Notes: generated by a model not told the origin, from the sequence alone. A stretch of DNA of 23,219 bases from an uncultured Lachnospiraceae bacterium (GCA_902796045.1 CADBNQ010000130.1:1-23219); one strand, 5' to 3'; positions 1 to 7,166 are shown, numbered from the stretch's first letter. A program made the numbers and translations.

Positions 1-40
1 AGCTTGGGAAGCTGATGTTCTACCATTGAACCACACCCGC
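1..40 (-). tRNA. tRNA-Gly(CCC), 5' part, cut by window edge
   Basis: The minus strand from position 40 down to 1 reads as the first 40 nt of a tRNA. It has a 7-nt acceptor strand GCGGGTG, a D-arm GTTC-AATGGTA-GAAC, an anticodon stem TCAGC and a 7-nt loop TTCCCAA, followed by GCT of the closing stem. U33 followed by CCC gives a glycine (GGG codon) tRNA. The T-arm and 3' end lie outside the window, so the second half of the cloverleaf cannot be checked. Confidence 0.9.
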
Positions 41-80
41 ACTTCTTTATACTGACTGAAACAGTCAATACAGCAACGGA

Positions 81-112
81 ATTATATTACAGCATTCCGT
101 ACAAAAAGTCAA
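81..112 (-). promoter_or_regulatory. Candidate promoter for the tRNA-Gly gene
   Basis: On the minus strand, TTGACT (107-112) is followed 17 nt later by TAATAT (84-89), which overlaps a perfect TATAAT (81-86, spacing 20). It lies about 45 nt upstream of the first tRNA base. A short perfect inverted repeat, TGACTG-AAA-CAGTCA (53-67), sits in the transcribed leader. The promoter is an inference from consensus match and position. Confidence 0.5.
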
Positions 113-128
113 GGTTAATCTGGTCTGG

Positions 129-165
129 TTCGTCTCAGGATAGAACTCCTGTCACCTGAGACGAA
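129..165 (-). other. Inverted repeat after the ArsR-type gene, possible terminator
   Basis: A perfect 11-bp inverted repeat (129-139 with 155-165, core CGTCTCAGG/CCTGAGACG) lies 9 nt beyond the stop of the ArsR-type gene. Neither strand has a T-run after it, so it is not a canonical intrinsic terminator. A nested alternative pairing (CAGGA 136-140 with TCCTG 147-151) overlaps it. It may act as a 3'-end stabilising or weak terminating hairpin, or be a dyad operator. Confidence 0.4.
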
Positions 166-174
166 TCCGGGAAT

Positions 175-447
175 CTACAGATATTTTTTCATCCATTCTA
201 TCATCTGCTCAAAGGCCTCTTTGTTCAGGGAATAGATGATCCATTTTCCGCTTTTCCTGGCACGGACAACCTCTGCATTCATCAGTATCTTCATATGGTG
301 GGACAAGGTTGACTGGCCAAAATCCATCTCTTCCAGCAGCTCGCTGGCATTGTATGGATGGTCAATCAGCATATCAATGATCTTCAGTCTGTTTTCATCT
401 GACATGGCCTTGAATATTCTGGCCTGGACAATGTACTTCTTATTCAT
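175..447 (-). CDS. ArsR/SmtB-type winged-helix transcriptional regulator
   Basis: A 90-residue protein of typical ArsR length. The N-terminal helix (residues ARIFKAMSDENRLKIIDML) is followed by the helix-turn-helix segment (NASELLEEMDFGQSTLSHHMKIL) and a wing (VVRARKSGKWIIYSL), which is the classic layout of dimeric ArsR repressors. No Cys pair in the recognition helix (the CxC metal site of ArsR) is present, so the inducer is probably not a metal bound there. The ATG at 447 is preferred because GGGAG lies 9 nt upstream. A TTG six bases earlier would sit too close to that site. The gene lies 45 nt downstream of the serine acetyltransferase gene on the same strand and probably shares its transcript, so a link to sulfur metabolism is possible but only inferred. 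Confidence 0.85.
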   Translation of the reverse strand: MNKKYIVQARIFKAMSDENRLKIIDMLIDHPYNASELLEEMDFGQSTLSHHMKILMNAEVVRARKSGKWIIYSLNKEAFEQMIEWMKKYL

Positions 448-492
448 GAGCAAATTCTCCCTAATTTTAATATATCAGATTGATCTGCCCCA

Positions 493-1443
493 TTAGATCT
501 CCCATAATCCCTCTTTGTTCTCTGTAGTCTGCAATTCGATCCTGGTATCGGAATCCTTGATCCGGAGTTCCGGATTCCTAACGCTGACTCTGGAATATGG
601 CGGGACAGATTTTGTCACAAATGCACCACCTGCCACGATCGACCCTTCTCCAATGACTGTCTCTCCTCCCAGGACTGTTGCATTTGAATAGATCGTTACA
701 TGATGTCCGATTGTCGGGTGCCGTTTCTTACCGGACAGATCCTGGCCTTTCCTGGTAGAGAGGGCTCCCAGAGTTACTCCCTGATAAAGCTTGACATAAT
801 CACCGATCTCTGTTGTCTCACCGACAACAACGCCGGTTCCATGATCAATGAAGAAATACTCGCCGATGACCGCCCCGGGGTTAATATCAATACCTGTTCG
901 GCTGTGGGCATACTCGGTCATGATTCTGGGAATAAAAGGAACGTCGAGTTCATAAAAGACATGTGCTATCCGGTACACATATATGGCAAACAGACCGGGA
1001 TAGGATACGATTACATCCTCTTCGCCTTTTGCAGCAGGGTCGCCGTCATAGCCTGCCTGGACATCTTTCATGAGCATCTTCTGGATCCACGGCAGCTTCC
1101 CGAAGAAAACCTCGCAGATATCATCTGCTTCCTTATGGATCTCGTCCATTGTCTTAGTGTCGTAGTCCCTGTAATAGAGGGCAGCGGAAATCTGGGTTTT
1201 TAACTTTCCGTAGACATCCGTCAGGAAATCTCCGATGAAAAATTCCGGTGTCAGTATTGTGATATTCTCATCACCAAAGAAACCGGGAAAGATGATTCTC
1301 CTTAAGCCCCTGACTATATGGATCACCATTCCTCTGTCCGGCAGACGCCGTTCCCCTTTGGATACGATATAATCCATGGTCTGACAGGTTTCAGACATCT
1401 CGCCTGCAGCTTTTAATATAATATCCTTCATAGAGCTCTTCAT
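493..1443 (-). CDS. cysE: Serine O-acetyltransferase (EpsC/CysE-like)
   Basis: A 316-residue left-handed beta-helix acyltransferase. By family it transfers acetyl from acetyl-CoA to L-serine, giving O-acetylserine for cysteine synthesis in the cytosol. Residues 1-175 form the helical N-terminal region. The hexapeptide-repeat domain spans about 185-290. It includes the family signature GIDINPGAVIG, the active-site stretch FIDHGTGVVVGET (His201), the loop residues KKRHPTIG, and repeats such as NATVLGGETVIGEGSIVAGG. Aspartates in the DGDPAA segment (131-137) fit the serine-site region. The length matches the long Clostridia version rather than the E. coli form (about 270). ATG at 1443 has GAGGT 5 nt upstream. 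No O-acetylserine sulfhydrylase gene is in the window. Confidence in the family is high, and serine as substrate follows from the family. Confidence 0.88.
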   Translation of the reverse strand: MKSSMKDIILKAAGEMSETCQTMDYIVSKGERRLPDRGMVIHIVRGLRRIIFPGFFGDENITILTPEFFIGDFLTDVYGKLKTQISAALYYRDYDTKTMDEIHKEADDICEVFFGKLPWIQKMLMKDVQAGYDGDPAAKGEEDVIVSYPGLFAIYVYRIAHVFYELDVPFIPRIMTEYAHSRTGIDINPGAVIGEYFFIDHGTGVVVGETTEIGDYVKLYQGVTLGALSTRKGQDLSGKKRHPTIGHHVTIYSNATVLGGETVIGEGSIVAGGAFVTKSVPPYSRVSVRNPELRIKDSDTRIELQTTENKEGLWEI

Positions 1444-1466
1444 TATTGACCTCGCTTTTCGTGACG

Positions 1467-1495
1467 ATTATATCAAATATCTATAAAAAAAACAA
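1467..1495 (-). promoter_or_regulatory. Promoter of the serine acetyltransferase gene
   Basis: On the minus strand TTGTTT (1490-1495), a 17-nt spacer and a perfect TATAAT (1467-1472) end 23 nt before the start codon. The -35 box is weak (3 of 6) but spacing is ideal and the tract upstream is A/T rich. This separates the gene from the six-gene operon that ends at 1560. Confidence 0.6.
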
Positions 1496-1559
1496 CAAAA
1501 ATCGAAATTTGTATAAAAGAATTTTATAAGCAGATTACAGCTGATCAAAGATAAAAATC

Positions 1560-1913
1560 TTAGAAGCCTCCTCCGGTCACATCCAGCTTTTCATCGTCAT
1601 TGGTTGCCCTGCCTCCAGCTCCGCACCAGCTGCATACGACCTTCTCCGAGCCGTCATAACAGGTGATTTTTCCGCAGTTGCCGCAAACAAAACACTTTTT
1701 TGCGCCGCAGTAGGGGCAGCCGGGGTAGTCTTCATCTGTATAAAAGCTGCCTGTGAAATTTGTCTTGTCAAATCCTTCTTTTTCTGCTGTCTCTTCTTTC
1801 ACAGGAAACGCCCAGGTTCTCACCCAGTCATTATCCTTCTTTTCTATCCTGATGCCATAAAGCTTCTGACCCTGATTGCACTTTGCCAGGATCACACTGG
1901 CTTCTTTTTTCAT
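1560..1913 (-). CDS. TerY-C-like cysteine-rich metal-binding protein
   Basis: A 117-residue protein in two parts. An N-terminal beta-rich half (about 5-60) contains YGIRIEKKDNDWVRTWAFPV. A C-terminal zinc-binding half (66-97) has eight cysteines in the pattern CxxC-x4-CxxCxxC-x4-C-x8-CxxC. This resembles the TerY-C domain that is fused to, or encoded beside, vWA proteins of the tellurite-resistance/TerY-P systems. The function of that domain is unknown; zinc binding and an adaptor role are inferences. The ATG at 1913 overlaps the phosphatase stop by four bases (ATGA) and has AAGGAGG 7 nt upstream, so the two genes are translationally coupled. It is the last gene of the operon. No convincing intrinsic terminator follows in the next 60 nt. 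Confidence 0.7.
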   Translation of the reverse strand: MKKEASVILAKCNQGQKLYGIRIEKKDNDWVRTWAFPVKEETAEKEGFDKTNFTGSFYTDEDYPGCPYCGAKKCFVCGNCGKITCYDGSEKVVCSWCGAGGRATNDDEKLDVTGGGF

Positions 1914-2743
1914 TGTAGAACCTCCTTGGTAAAATCTTCTGACCTGTAGATCAGGGCGATGGAAATATCATCGCCGCTGCCTTCCCGTGTCCTTTTTTCA
2001 AAATTCCTCTCCAGGCTCTGAAGGGTTCTGTCCTCATCCTCGAGCATCTTTGCGAGCAGACCATGATATCTCAGGAAATCTGCATCACTTGCGAAAGATT
2101 TGTAGAGTCCGTCTGTGGACACAAATACTGCTGAGGGGACGTCCTCTGAATACCAGTGTTCAAAATAATGCACCGCATCGGTATTACAGAGGGACGAGGT
2201 GTAGTTGGCGTGGGAGTTCCGGTCTTCTACCGGAATGAACAGCCTTCCTTTCCGGTCAAGGACAACAAAACCGCCGTCTCCCAGGACCAGACCGAAGGAA
2301 TACCCGTCTGCAATCACCGCTGCCAGCACCGTACTGCCGTAGATTACTGCCGTGCGGAGCTTCCGTCCTCCTGCCTCTTCTATGGATTTCAGTTTGTCGG
2401 CCTCTTCCCGGGACAGGGGATTCTCCTGGTGATATACCTCCACCGCCTCCCGCCATTTCATGAGGATCTGTTTTTCCATCTGGGCAAGGATAAAATCAGG
2501 ATGCATCTGGAACTGTTCTTTAAAATCCGGGCGCCCCATGTATTTGTCCAGCAGTCCTGTAGTAATCTTTACGGCCAGCCGGGAGCCGACCTCGCTGCGA
2601 AAATGCTTCTCACTTCCATGGCCATCCGCCACAACAGCGATTCCGAAATGGTCGGTGACATAATGTCCGGAGCAGTCCTGGCAGACAATGCCCCTTCTGA
2701 CATGGCTGTCTCCGATGACCGTTGCATGTAACCCCTGCAGCAT
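1910..2743 (-). CDS. PP2C-family Ser/Thr protein phosphatase
   Basis: A 277-residue metal-dependent phosphatase that should reverse phosphorylation by the adjacent kinase. Visible PP2C motifs in order are GDSHVRRGIVCQD near residues 11-23, the metal-binding ADGHGS (Asp40, Gly41), GSTVLAAVIADG in the middle, VFVSTDGLYKSF, and the C-terminal GSGDDISIALIY with metal-binding Asp. There is no membrane segment, so it is cytosolic. I place the start at ATG 2743 because GAGGG lies 8 nt upstream and the codon directly follows the vWA stop (TAGG-ATG). Upstream in-frame ATG (2758) and TTG (2767) codons lack a ribosome site. PP2C is one arm of the vWA-phosphatase-kinase triad of the TerY-P type, and the tight spacing to the vWA gene supports that role. 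Confidence 0.9.
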   Translation of the reverse strand: MLQGLHATVIGDSHVRRGIVCQDCSGHYVTDHFGIAVVADGHGSEKHFRSEVGSRLAVKITTGLLDKYMGRPDFKEQFQMHPDFILAQMEKQILMKWREAVEVYHQENPLSREEADKLKSIEEAGGRKLRTAVIYGSTVLAAVIADGYSFGLVLGDGGFVVLDRKGRLFIPVEDRNSHANYTSSLCNTDAVHYFEHWYSEDVPSAVFVSTDGLYKSFASDADFLRYHGLLAKMLEDEDRTLQSLERNFEKRTREGSGDDISIALIYRSEDFTKEVLQ

Positions 2744-2744
2744 C

Positions 2745-3551
2745 CTACCAGCCCTCATCAAATTCAATATCCAGATCGCTCAGATCCTCCAGATCCTCGA
2801 CGCCTAAGACATCCTGCCTGATTTCCTGTACCGCTTCGATCATCTGCTCTTTTTTCGCTCCGGCCACATCAGAGAGTTCTCTTTCTCCTGCCGTATCTGT
2901 GAGTGTCATGCTGGTGCTGCCGATCTTAGATGATGTGACTGCAATCTCTCTCACCAGTTTTTTCAGCATCTCTGCGCCAAAAGCCTGTAAAACCAGCTCC
3001 TCATCGTCCGTAAATTCATGGAGGACCTCAAGGTCAACACTGGATCCGATGGCCAGAGCGACCTTCAGGCCATACTTAAACCAGCGGTTTTTGCGCAGCA
3101 TCTCAAATCCCTTTTTATAATTATCAGTAGGATAACCGTCCGTGATCAGGAAGATCACCGGTGCATAGGAAAGGGACGGTGAATGAAGGAAGGACTTGCG
3201 GGACAGCTTTCTGGACAGTTCTTCACAGGCATCGCCTAAGTCTGTCACACCATCAGCCGTCAGGTTCTTCCATGTCTGATACTCTTCAATCAGAACCGGT
3301 TCAGGAGTGATCCACTCCCAGCCGGAGGAAAAGGACATCACTGCGATCTTGACATCAGTTCCTGCCTCCCCTACACCAATCAGTTCCGGAAGGATTTCAC
3401 CCATTACTTTATTCAGGGAATCAAGCTTTGATCCCTCCATGCTCTTGGATGTATCCACCAGAAAGAATATGACCATGCTTTTTTTTGCCGGAGGCATTGT
3501 CTCCAGAGGATCAATATCCGCAATATCAGCTTGTATGTATTTGCTGCTCAT
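2745..3551 (-). CDS. TerY-like von Willebrand factor A domain protein 1
   Basis: A 268-residue cytosolic protein that is essentially one vWA domain. The MIDAS metal site is visible: FFLVDTSKSM (Asp33, Ser35, Ser37), a Thr/Asp-containing loop in TADGVTDLGDACEEL, and ITDGYPTD. Conserved VIFLITDG and LKVALAIGSSVD strands follow, as in TerY. It is a paralogue of the protein encoded at 6082-7026: both share KSMxIFFL, a PEPVxIEEYQ segment, KLSRxxFLxxPSLSYAPVIFL and a final DEGW. ATG 3551 is preferred (GAGG 9 nt upstream) over an in-frame GTG at 3566. The start overlaps the pseudokinase gene by 26 nt, indicating coupling. By analogy with TerY it probably acts as a metal-dependent protein-binding scaffold for the kinase and phosphatase; partners are inferred. 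Confidence 0.88.
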   Translation of the reverse strand: MSSKYIQADIADIDPLETMPPAKKSMVIFFLVDTSKSMEGSKLDSLNKVMGEILPELIGVGEAGTDVKIAVMSFSSGWEWITPEPVLIEEYQTWKNLTADGVTDLGDACEELSRKLSRKSFLHSPSLSYAPVIFLITDGYPTDNYKKGFEMLRKNRWFKYGLKVALAIGSSVDLEVLHEFTDDEELVLQAFGAEMLKKLVREIAVTSSKIGSTSMTLTDTAGERELSDVAGAKKEQMIEAVQEIRQDVLGVEDLEDLSDLDIEFDEGW

Positions 3552-4707
3552 TCTCCTTATCCTCACTTTCCGAATAATCTATAGGCTGTATCAACTTGAG
3601 GCTCCAGTCCTCTCCCAGTTCAAATCTGATCCTGATACCGTTCCAGATGGGGATGCCCTGACCATTTCCGATCTCCCTGACTGTATTGTCAGGATAGGTG
3701 CCCCGCCAGGTTCCCCTGCTGACATTCTTTATGCCAAAGAGGCCTTTTTTCTGTCTGTTCTCCACAATCAGTCCTGTGACCGTATCTTTATCAAAGGGGT
3801 CTCTTCCTGTCTGGCAGGCATACAGTCTGCCGCCCTCCCTCAGCAGGATCTGGTCCATGCCATTGGTCAGCGGATAATAGATCCTGCCGCATTTGGGGCA
3901 GGCCAGGGTCCCGTTCTCCTTTTTCTTCAGGCGGCGTGAATAGCTTTTGTATCCGCAGAGACATATCTGATAATCCATGGCCATCCTGATCAGCAGCTGC
4001 TTCCAGTCCACCTCTGTCGGTCTCAGGTTAGAGAGAGTGCCCCCCTCTATAAATGCCCTCTGAAACATGCGGTGAAGCATGTCCGGATACTCATCCCAAT
4101 AGCGGATCAGCTTATCCTGTATCCCTTTGACAGGCGTATTCTCTACTGGATCGATATCCATACAGAACTGTCCCTTCTCCGCCCGGTATAATTCTTTCTC
4201 CAATGGCGAAAGAAAGCATCTGTTTACCATCATTTTCCCCTCAAAAGGAGACCCTGTGTGAAAGAAATATTCAAACAGGAATACAGATAAAAAGTACCAG
4301 TCCGTTTCAGGTGTAAACTGCAGATCCTGCCCTTCTGCTGCCGCCTCTACCAGTTCCGGAGCCAGGAACTCGTTGAGAGTCAGGCGCCCGCTGTCTTCCT
4401 CAAGCCGGCTGATGGGCAGGGCTGTGTACGCTTTTACCAGATATGGGTCTGCTGCCTCTGTCAGTTCCCCGGTCTGAAGCGAGAAGGCAAAGAGCCCGGC
4501 TGCATTGCTCCCAAAGGCACAGCCGTCTTTGTGGATGTCCTCAAAAAAACGGACCAGTGATATGGCCCCCTGCAGCAGGGCGTCCATCGAAGAAAAATAT
4601 GCGCTTTTCTCCGCCGTCCTGCCTGACTCCGGGTCTCTTACTATCCTCTTTTCGTCACAGATTTCAGAGAGAGAGGCAATGATGTTCGTTTCCTTTATCT
4701 CGTTCAT
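3526..4707 (-). CDS. Kinase-derived pseudokinase with zinc ribbon and FHA-like tail
   Basis: A 393-residue paralogue of the kinase encoded immediately upstream (4717-6072), but eroded. No glycine-rich loop, no ATP-anchoring Lys, no HRD-type catalytic Asp/Asn and no DFG-type Asp can be found. The C-lobe survives, with EFLAPELVE (residues 113-121, APE motif), TDWYFLSVFLFEYFF (135-149) and SPFEG. A Cys4 zinc ribbon follows (Cys249, Cys251, Cys270, Cys273). The tail from about 310 (VENRQKKGLFGIKNVSR, GIPIWNGIRIRFELG) matches that of the kinase. ATG 4707 has GGGGA 5 nt upstream and begins 9 nt after the kinase stop. It could be an allosteric partner of the kinase or a docking platform. No catalytic activity is expected from what can be seen. 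Confidence 0.75.
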   Translation of the reverse strand: MNEIKETNIIASLSEICDEKRIVRDPESGRTAEKSAYFSSMDALLQGAISLVRFFEDIHKDGCAFGSNAAGLFAFSLQTGELTEAADPYLVKAYTALPISRLEEDSGRLTLNEFLAPELVEAAAEGQDLQFTPETDWYFLSVFLFEYFFHTGSPFEGKMMVNRCFLSPLEKELYRAEKGQFCMDIDPVENTPVKGIQDKLIRYWDEYPDMLHRMFQRAFIEGGTLSNLRPTEVDWKQLLIRMAMDYQICLCGYKSYSRRLKKKENGTLACPKCGRIYYPLTNGMDQILLREGGRLYACQTGRDPFDKDTVTGLIVENRQKKGLFGIKNVSRGTWRGTYPDNTVREIGNGQGIPIWNGIRIRFELGEDWSLKLIQPIDYSESEDKENEQQIHTS

Positions 4708-4716
4708 GTCAATCCC

Positions 4717-6072
4717 CTACAGAAGAATCTCTGCTCTGATATCATCACCAAAATCAATCTGCAGCTCCTTCCAGATCGGCGCTGCTTTTCCTCTGATCAC
4801 ATCGCGCTGAGAGCCATCCGGGAACACGACCTTCCAGGACTTCCTGGAAAGGTTCTTAATCCCGTACAGGCCCTTTTTCAGACGGTTTTCGACAACCTCT
4901 CCTGTCACTGTCTCAAAATCATCGTTAGCCTTCTCTGTCAGACAGCGGTAAAGCTTTGCGCCCGGATGGAGATGGACTTCATAATCGCTGACACCCAGTG
5001 TATAGATGGTGCTGCCACAGTTTCTGCAGACCAGGGTATGATCTCCCTGACAGTCAAACACAGAGGAAAAGGCAGTCTTTCCACAGCTGCAGTGCACGAT
5101 ATCAAGCTTCAGCTGTATCAGCATTTTTATCCAGTTTTTCTCAATAATACGGGCATTAGGCTCCTGGATCCCATAGGTGAAGGACATGGTAAAGGCCTGA
5201 CGGATAAAATCAGGATAAATCTGCCACAGCTTTATGACATTGTCATGAACCCCGTTCACCGGCCGGTTCTTAGCATTGTTGGGATCGTAGATAAATACAG
5301 GGTCTTTGCCATAATGAATGAGATCATTCTCCTCTGTCATGACCACACACTTTAAGACCTTGCTGCCTTCCAGAGGATCACCCCTGAAAAAAAGCTTAAA
5401 CAGCACAACAGCCAGTGAATAGCGGTCTGTCAGCACATTAGGCTTGGAAGCGCCTCTGACAACCTCCGGAGCCATAAATCCGGGCATGCCGCCGATTCCG
5501 AAATTCTCCCCGTCGGGTGCCACATTGTCACAGTCACACACCAGGACATCCCCGGTCTTTGTATCAATAAAAAAGCCCCCGTCATTCAGGTCCTGATAGC
5601 TTTTTCCGGATAAGTGGAGTGACCGAAAGGCTTTCACGATATTGATGGCTGCTGTCAGCATGACGTCCAGAGAGGCAAAGCGAACTTTCCTCTTTCTGGC
5701 AGGCTGTCCTTTCACAGCCGGCATCTCCCACTTGTAGCCGTTGTAGATGTCCGTAAAGGAATCGTAGCCCCGCGGAGCCAGCTGCATCAGATAGCCGAAT
5801 GCGCCATTTGGCTTCTGCTTTGTGATAAAGAGGGGCCAGATAAATCTTTTTCCGTCTTCGGGAGCCCCATCCTCTATGTTCTTTCTGAGATTCTTGCGAA
5901 AGGCTTCCGGATTCCGTATCCTGCTGATAAAATACCACTTCAGGGCATACTCCCTGCCCCGGTAGCGGACCTGATACACGATACCCTGTCCGCCTCTTCC
6001 CAGCTCCCTCTCGACTACGGCTTCCCCGCCTGCTTCAATCTGCACACGTTCTCTGATCTTTAACTCTCTCAT
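4717..6072 (-). CDS. Ser/Thr protein kinase-like protein with zinc ribbon and FHA-like tail
   Basis: A 451-residue protein of three parts. The kinase domain (about 15-320) has a glycine-rich loop LGRGGQGIVY (24-33), ATP-anchoring ALKWY (Lys45), a catalytic loop SYQDLNDGG (Asp161, Asn163), a metal-binding VCDCDN (Asp180) in place of DFG, APE at 201-203 and TDRYSLAVVLF. HRD and DFG are non-standard, as is usual in this bacterial group, but the essential Lys, Asp and Asn are present. A Cys4 zinc ribbon follows (Cys328, Cys330, Cys349, Cys352). The C-terminal segment (390-445: GLYGIKNLSRKSW, PDGSQRDVIRGKAAPIW, LQIDFG) looks like a small FHA-like beta domain, which is a tentative reading. No membrane helix is present. 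It probably phosphorylates proteins of this operon or its clients, opposed by the PP2C. It follows the first vWA gene by 9 nt. Confidence 0.85.
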   Translation of the reverse strand: MRELKIRERVQIEAGGEAVVERELGRGGQGIVYQVRYRGREYALKWYFISRIRNPEAFRKNLRKNIEDGAPEDGKRFIWPLFITKQKPNGAFGYLMQLAPRGYDSFTDIYNGYKWEMPAVKGQPARKRKVRFASLDVMLTAAINIVKAFRSLHLSGKSYQDLNDGGFFIDTKTGDVLVCDCDNVAPDGENFGIGGMPGFMAPEVVRGASKPNVLTDRYSLAVVLFKLFFRGDPLEGSKVLKCVVMTEENDLIHYGKDPVFIYDPNNAKNRPVNGVHDNVIKLWQIYPDFIRQAFTMSFTYGIQEPNARIIEKNWIKMLIQLKLDIVHCSCGKTAFSSVFDCQGDHTLVCRNCGSTIYTLGVSDYEVHLHPGAKLYRCLTEKANDDFETVTGEVVENRLKKGLYGIKNLSRKSWKVVFPDGSQRDVIRGKAAPIWKELQIDFGDDIRAEILL

Positions 6073-6081
6073 ATCACAATA

Positions 6082-7026
6082 TTACCATCCTTCGTCATAA
6101 TCCACGGCATCAGGATCCACAGCTTCCCCGAGGATATCTCTGGTTCCCATCCTGATCTCTTCCACCAGCACCTGCTGCTTGGCATGAGCTGCAAGATCTT
6201 CCTGAGGAGCTGCCGGGCCCGGGCTCTTAACTGCAGGACTCCCCTCTGCCAGGCTCCGGCTCTGCAGCATGGGATTGGCACTTGCCCTGTCAACCAGAGC
6301 GAGGCTGCGGCTTCCGATCTGAGAGGAGGTCACGGCCATCATCTTAATGAGCTCACGAAGCTGGTCTGCGTTCTTAGCCTGTACCGCCAGGTCATCGTTG
6401 CCCGTGAATTCACGGAGAACGTCCATATTCACCTGGGAACCGATTCCCAGAGCAATCTTTAACCCGTGCTGGAACCACCTGTTCTCCTGAAGGGTAGAAA
6501 GGCCTTTCTTCCAGTCATCATTGGGAGATCCGTCAGACAGAAGGAAGATCACAGGGGCATAGGACAAAGAAGGCGCGCTCAGAAAAGCGCTGCGGGACAG
6601 TTTCCTGGACAGCTCCAGAAAGGCATCCCCCATAAATGTAAGACCTTCCGCCTCAAGCCGGTTCCAGTACTGGTACTCTTCGATGCGGACAGGCTCCGGA
6701 GTCACCCATTCAACCTGGGTCGAGAACTTCATCACGGCGATCTTCACATCCGTCGAAGCCTCCCCGACACCGATCAGGGAGGGCAGCAGTTCTTCCATTG
6801 TGCTGTTCAGTGAACCGATTTTGGTCCCCTTCATACTTCCTGAAACGTCAATCAGGAAAAAAATCGTCATACTCTTCTTTGCCGGCTCCATGACATCCAG
6901 AAAATCACTTTCTCCAGCCTGAGATGCCACCGACACCTGGTCGAGAGAAGCATTATAGCTAAGCCGGTTCTTGCTGACAATAATGTCATCATCGTCAAAC
7001 TGATTGAGGTCAATCCATTTTGGCAT
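6082..7026 (-). CDS. TerY-like von Willebrand factor A domain protein 2
   Basis: A 314-residue protein and the first gene of the operon. After an acidic N-terminal segment (residues 1-48, including QFDDDD), the vWA domain carries a full MIDAS: FFLIDVSGSM (Asp60, Ser62, Ser64), GLTFMGDAF, and LLSDGSPNDD. It is closely related to the protein encoded at 2745-3551. It differs by a Pro/Ala-rich linker (about 245-275, KSPGPAAPQED) before a shared end of the form EEIR...DILG...DEGW. ATG 7026 has AGGAGG 9 nt upstream; an open frame continuing to 7071 runs through the promoter and is not used. As in TerY-P systems, the vWA protein is expected to bridge kinase and phosphatase in the cytosol. That role is inferred from family and neighbours. 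Confidence 0.88.
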   Translation of the reverse strand: MPKWIDLNQFDDDDIIVSKNRLSYNASLDQVSVASQAGESDFLDVMEPAKKSMTIFFLIDVSGSMKGTKIGSLNSTMEELLPSLIGVGEASTDVKIAVMKFSTQVEWVTPEPVRIEEYQYWNRLEAEGLTFMGDAFLELSRKLSRSAFLSAPSLSYAPVIFLLSDGSPNDDWKKGLSTLQENRWFQHGLKIALGIGSQVNMDVLREFTGNDDLAVQAKNADQLRELIKMMAVTSSQIGSRSLALVDRASANPMLQSRSLAEGSPAVKSPGPAAPQEDLAAHAKQQVLVEEIRMGTRDILGEAVDPDAVDYDEGW

Positions 7027-7062
7027 ATCTGCTTTCCTCCTGTCTATATTATAACTGCTAAC

Positions 7063-7091
7063 ATTATACATGATTTTTGCCTATTTACCAA
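7063..7091 (-). promoter_or_regulatory. Promoter of the six-gene vWA-kinase-phosphatase operon
   Basis: On the minus strand TTGGTA (7086-7091, 4 of 6 matches), a 17-nt spacer and a perfect TATAAT (7063-7068) precede the first gene, giving a leader of roughly 30 nt to ATG 7026. All five downstream genes are spaced by 9 nt or less, or overlap, so this should drive the whole unit. Confidence 0.75.
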
Positions 7092-7134
7092 ATAGTTTTT
7101 ACACTTTGCTTTCGTTGATTTTACTTCGCATTGT

Positions 7135-7166
7135 AAAAGGAGCTGTCACGGCAAACAGCTCCTTTT
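7135..7166 (-). terminator. Intrinsic terminator after the helveticin-J-like gene
   Basis: A perfect 12-bp stem (7135-7146 with 7155-7166; AAAAGGAGCTGT/ACAGCTCCTTTT) with an 8-nt loop lies 28 nt past the stop at 7195. On the minus strand the stem ends in TTTT. On the plus strand the T-run is longer (TTTTT), so it can work in both directions. It isolates the secreted-protein gene from the operon promoter at 7063-7091. Confidence 0.85.

Noticed and set aside
45..50. TATAAA on the minus strand as the tRNA promoter
   Set aside because: It would place the transcript start inside the tRNA; the TTGACT/TAATAT pair at 84-112 fits better.
2744..2767. Upstream TTG (2767) and ATG (2758) starts for the PP2C gene
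   Set aside because: No ribosome site precedes either. ATG 2743 has GAGGG at 8 nt and directly follows the vWA stop.
7027..7071. Extended N-terminus for the first vWA protein
   Set aside because: The extension would translate through the TATAAT box at 7063-7068; ATG 7026 has a perfect AGGAGG.
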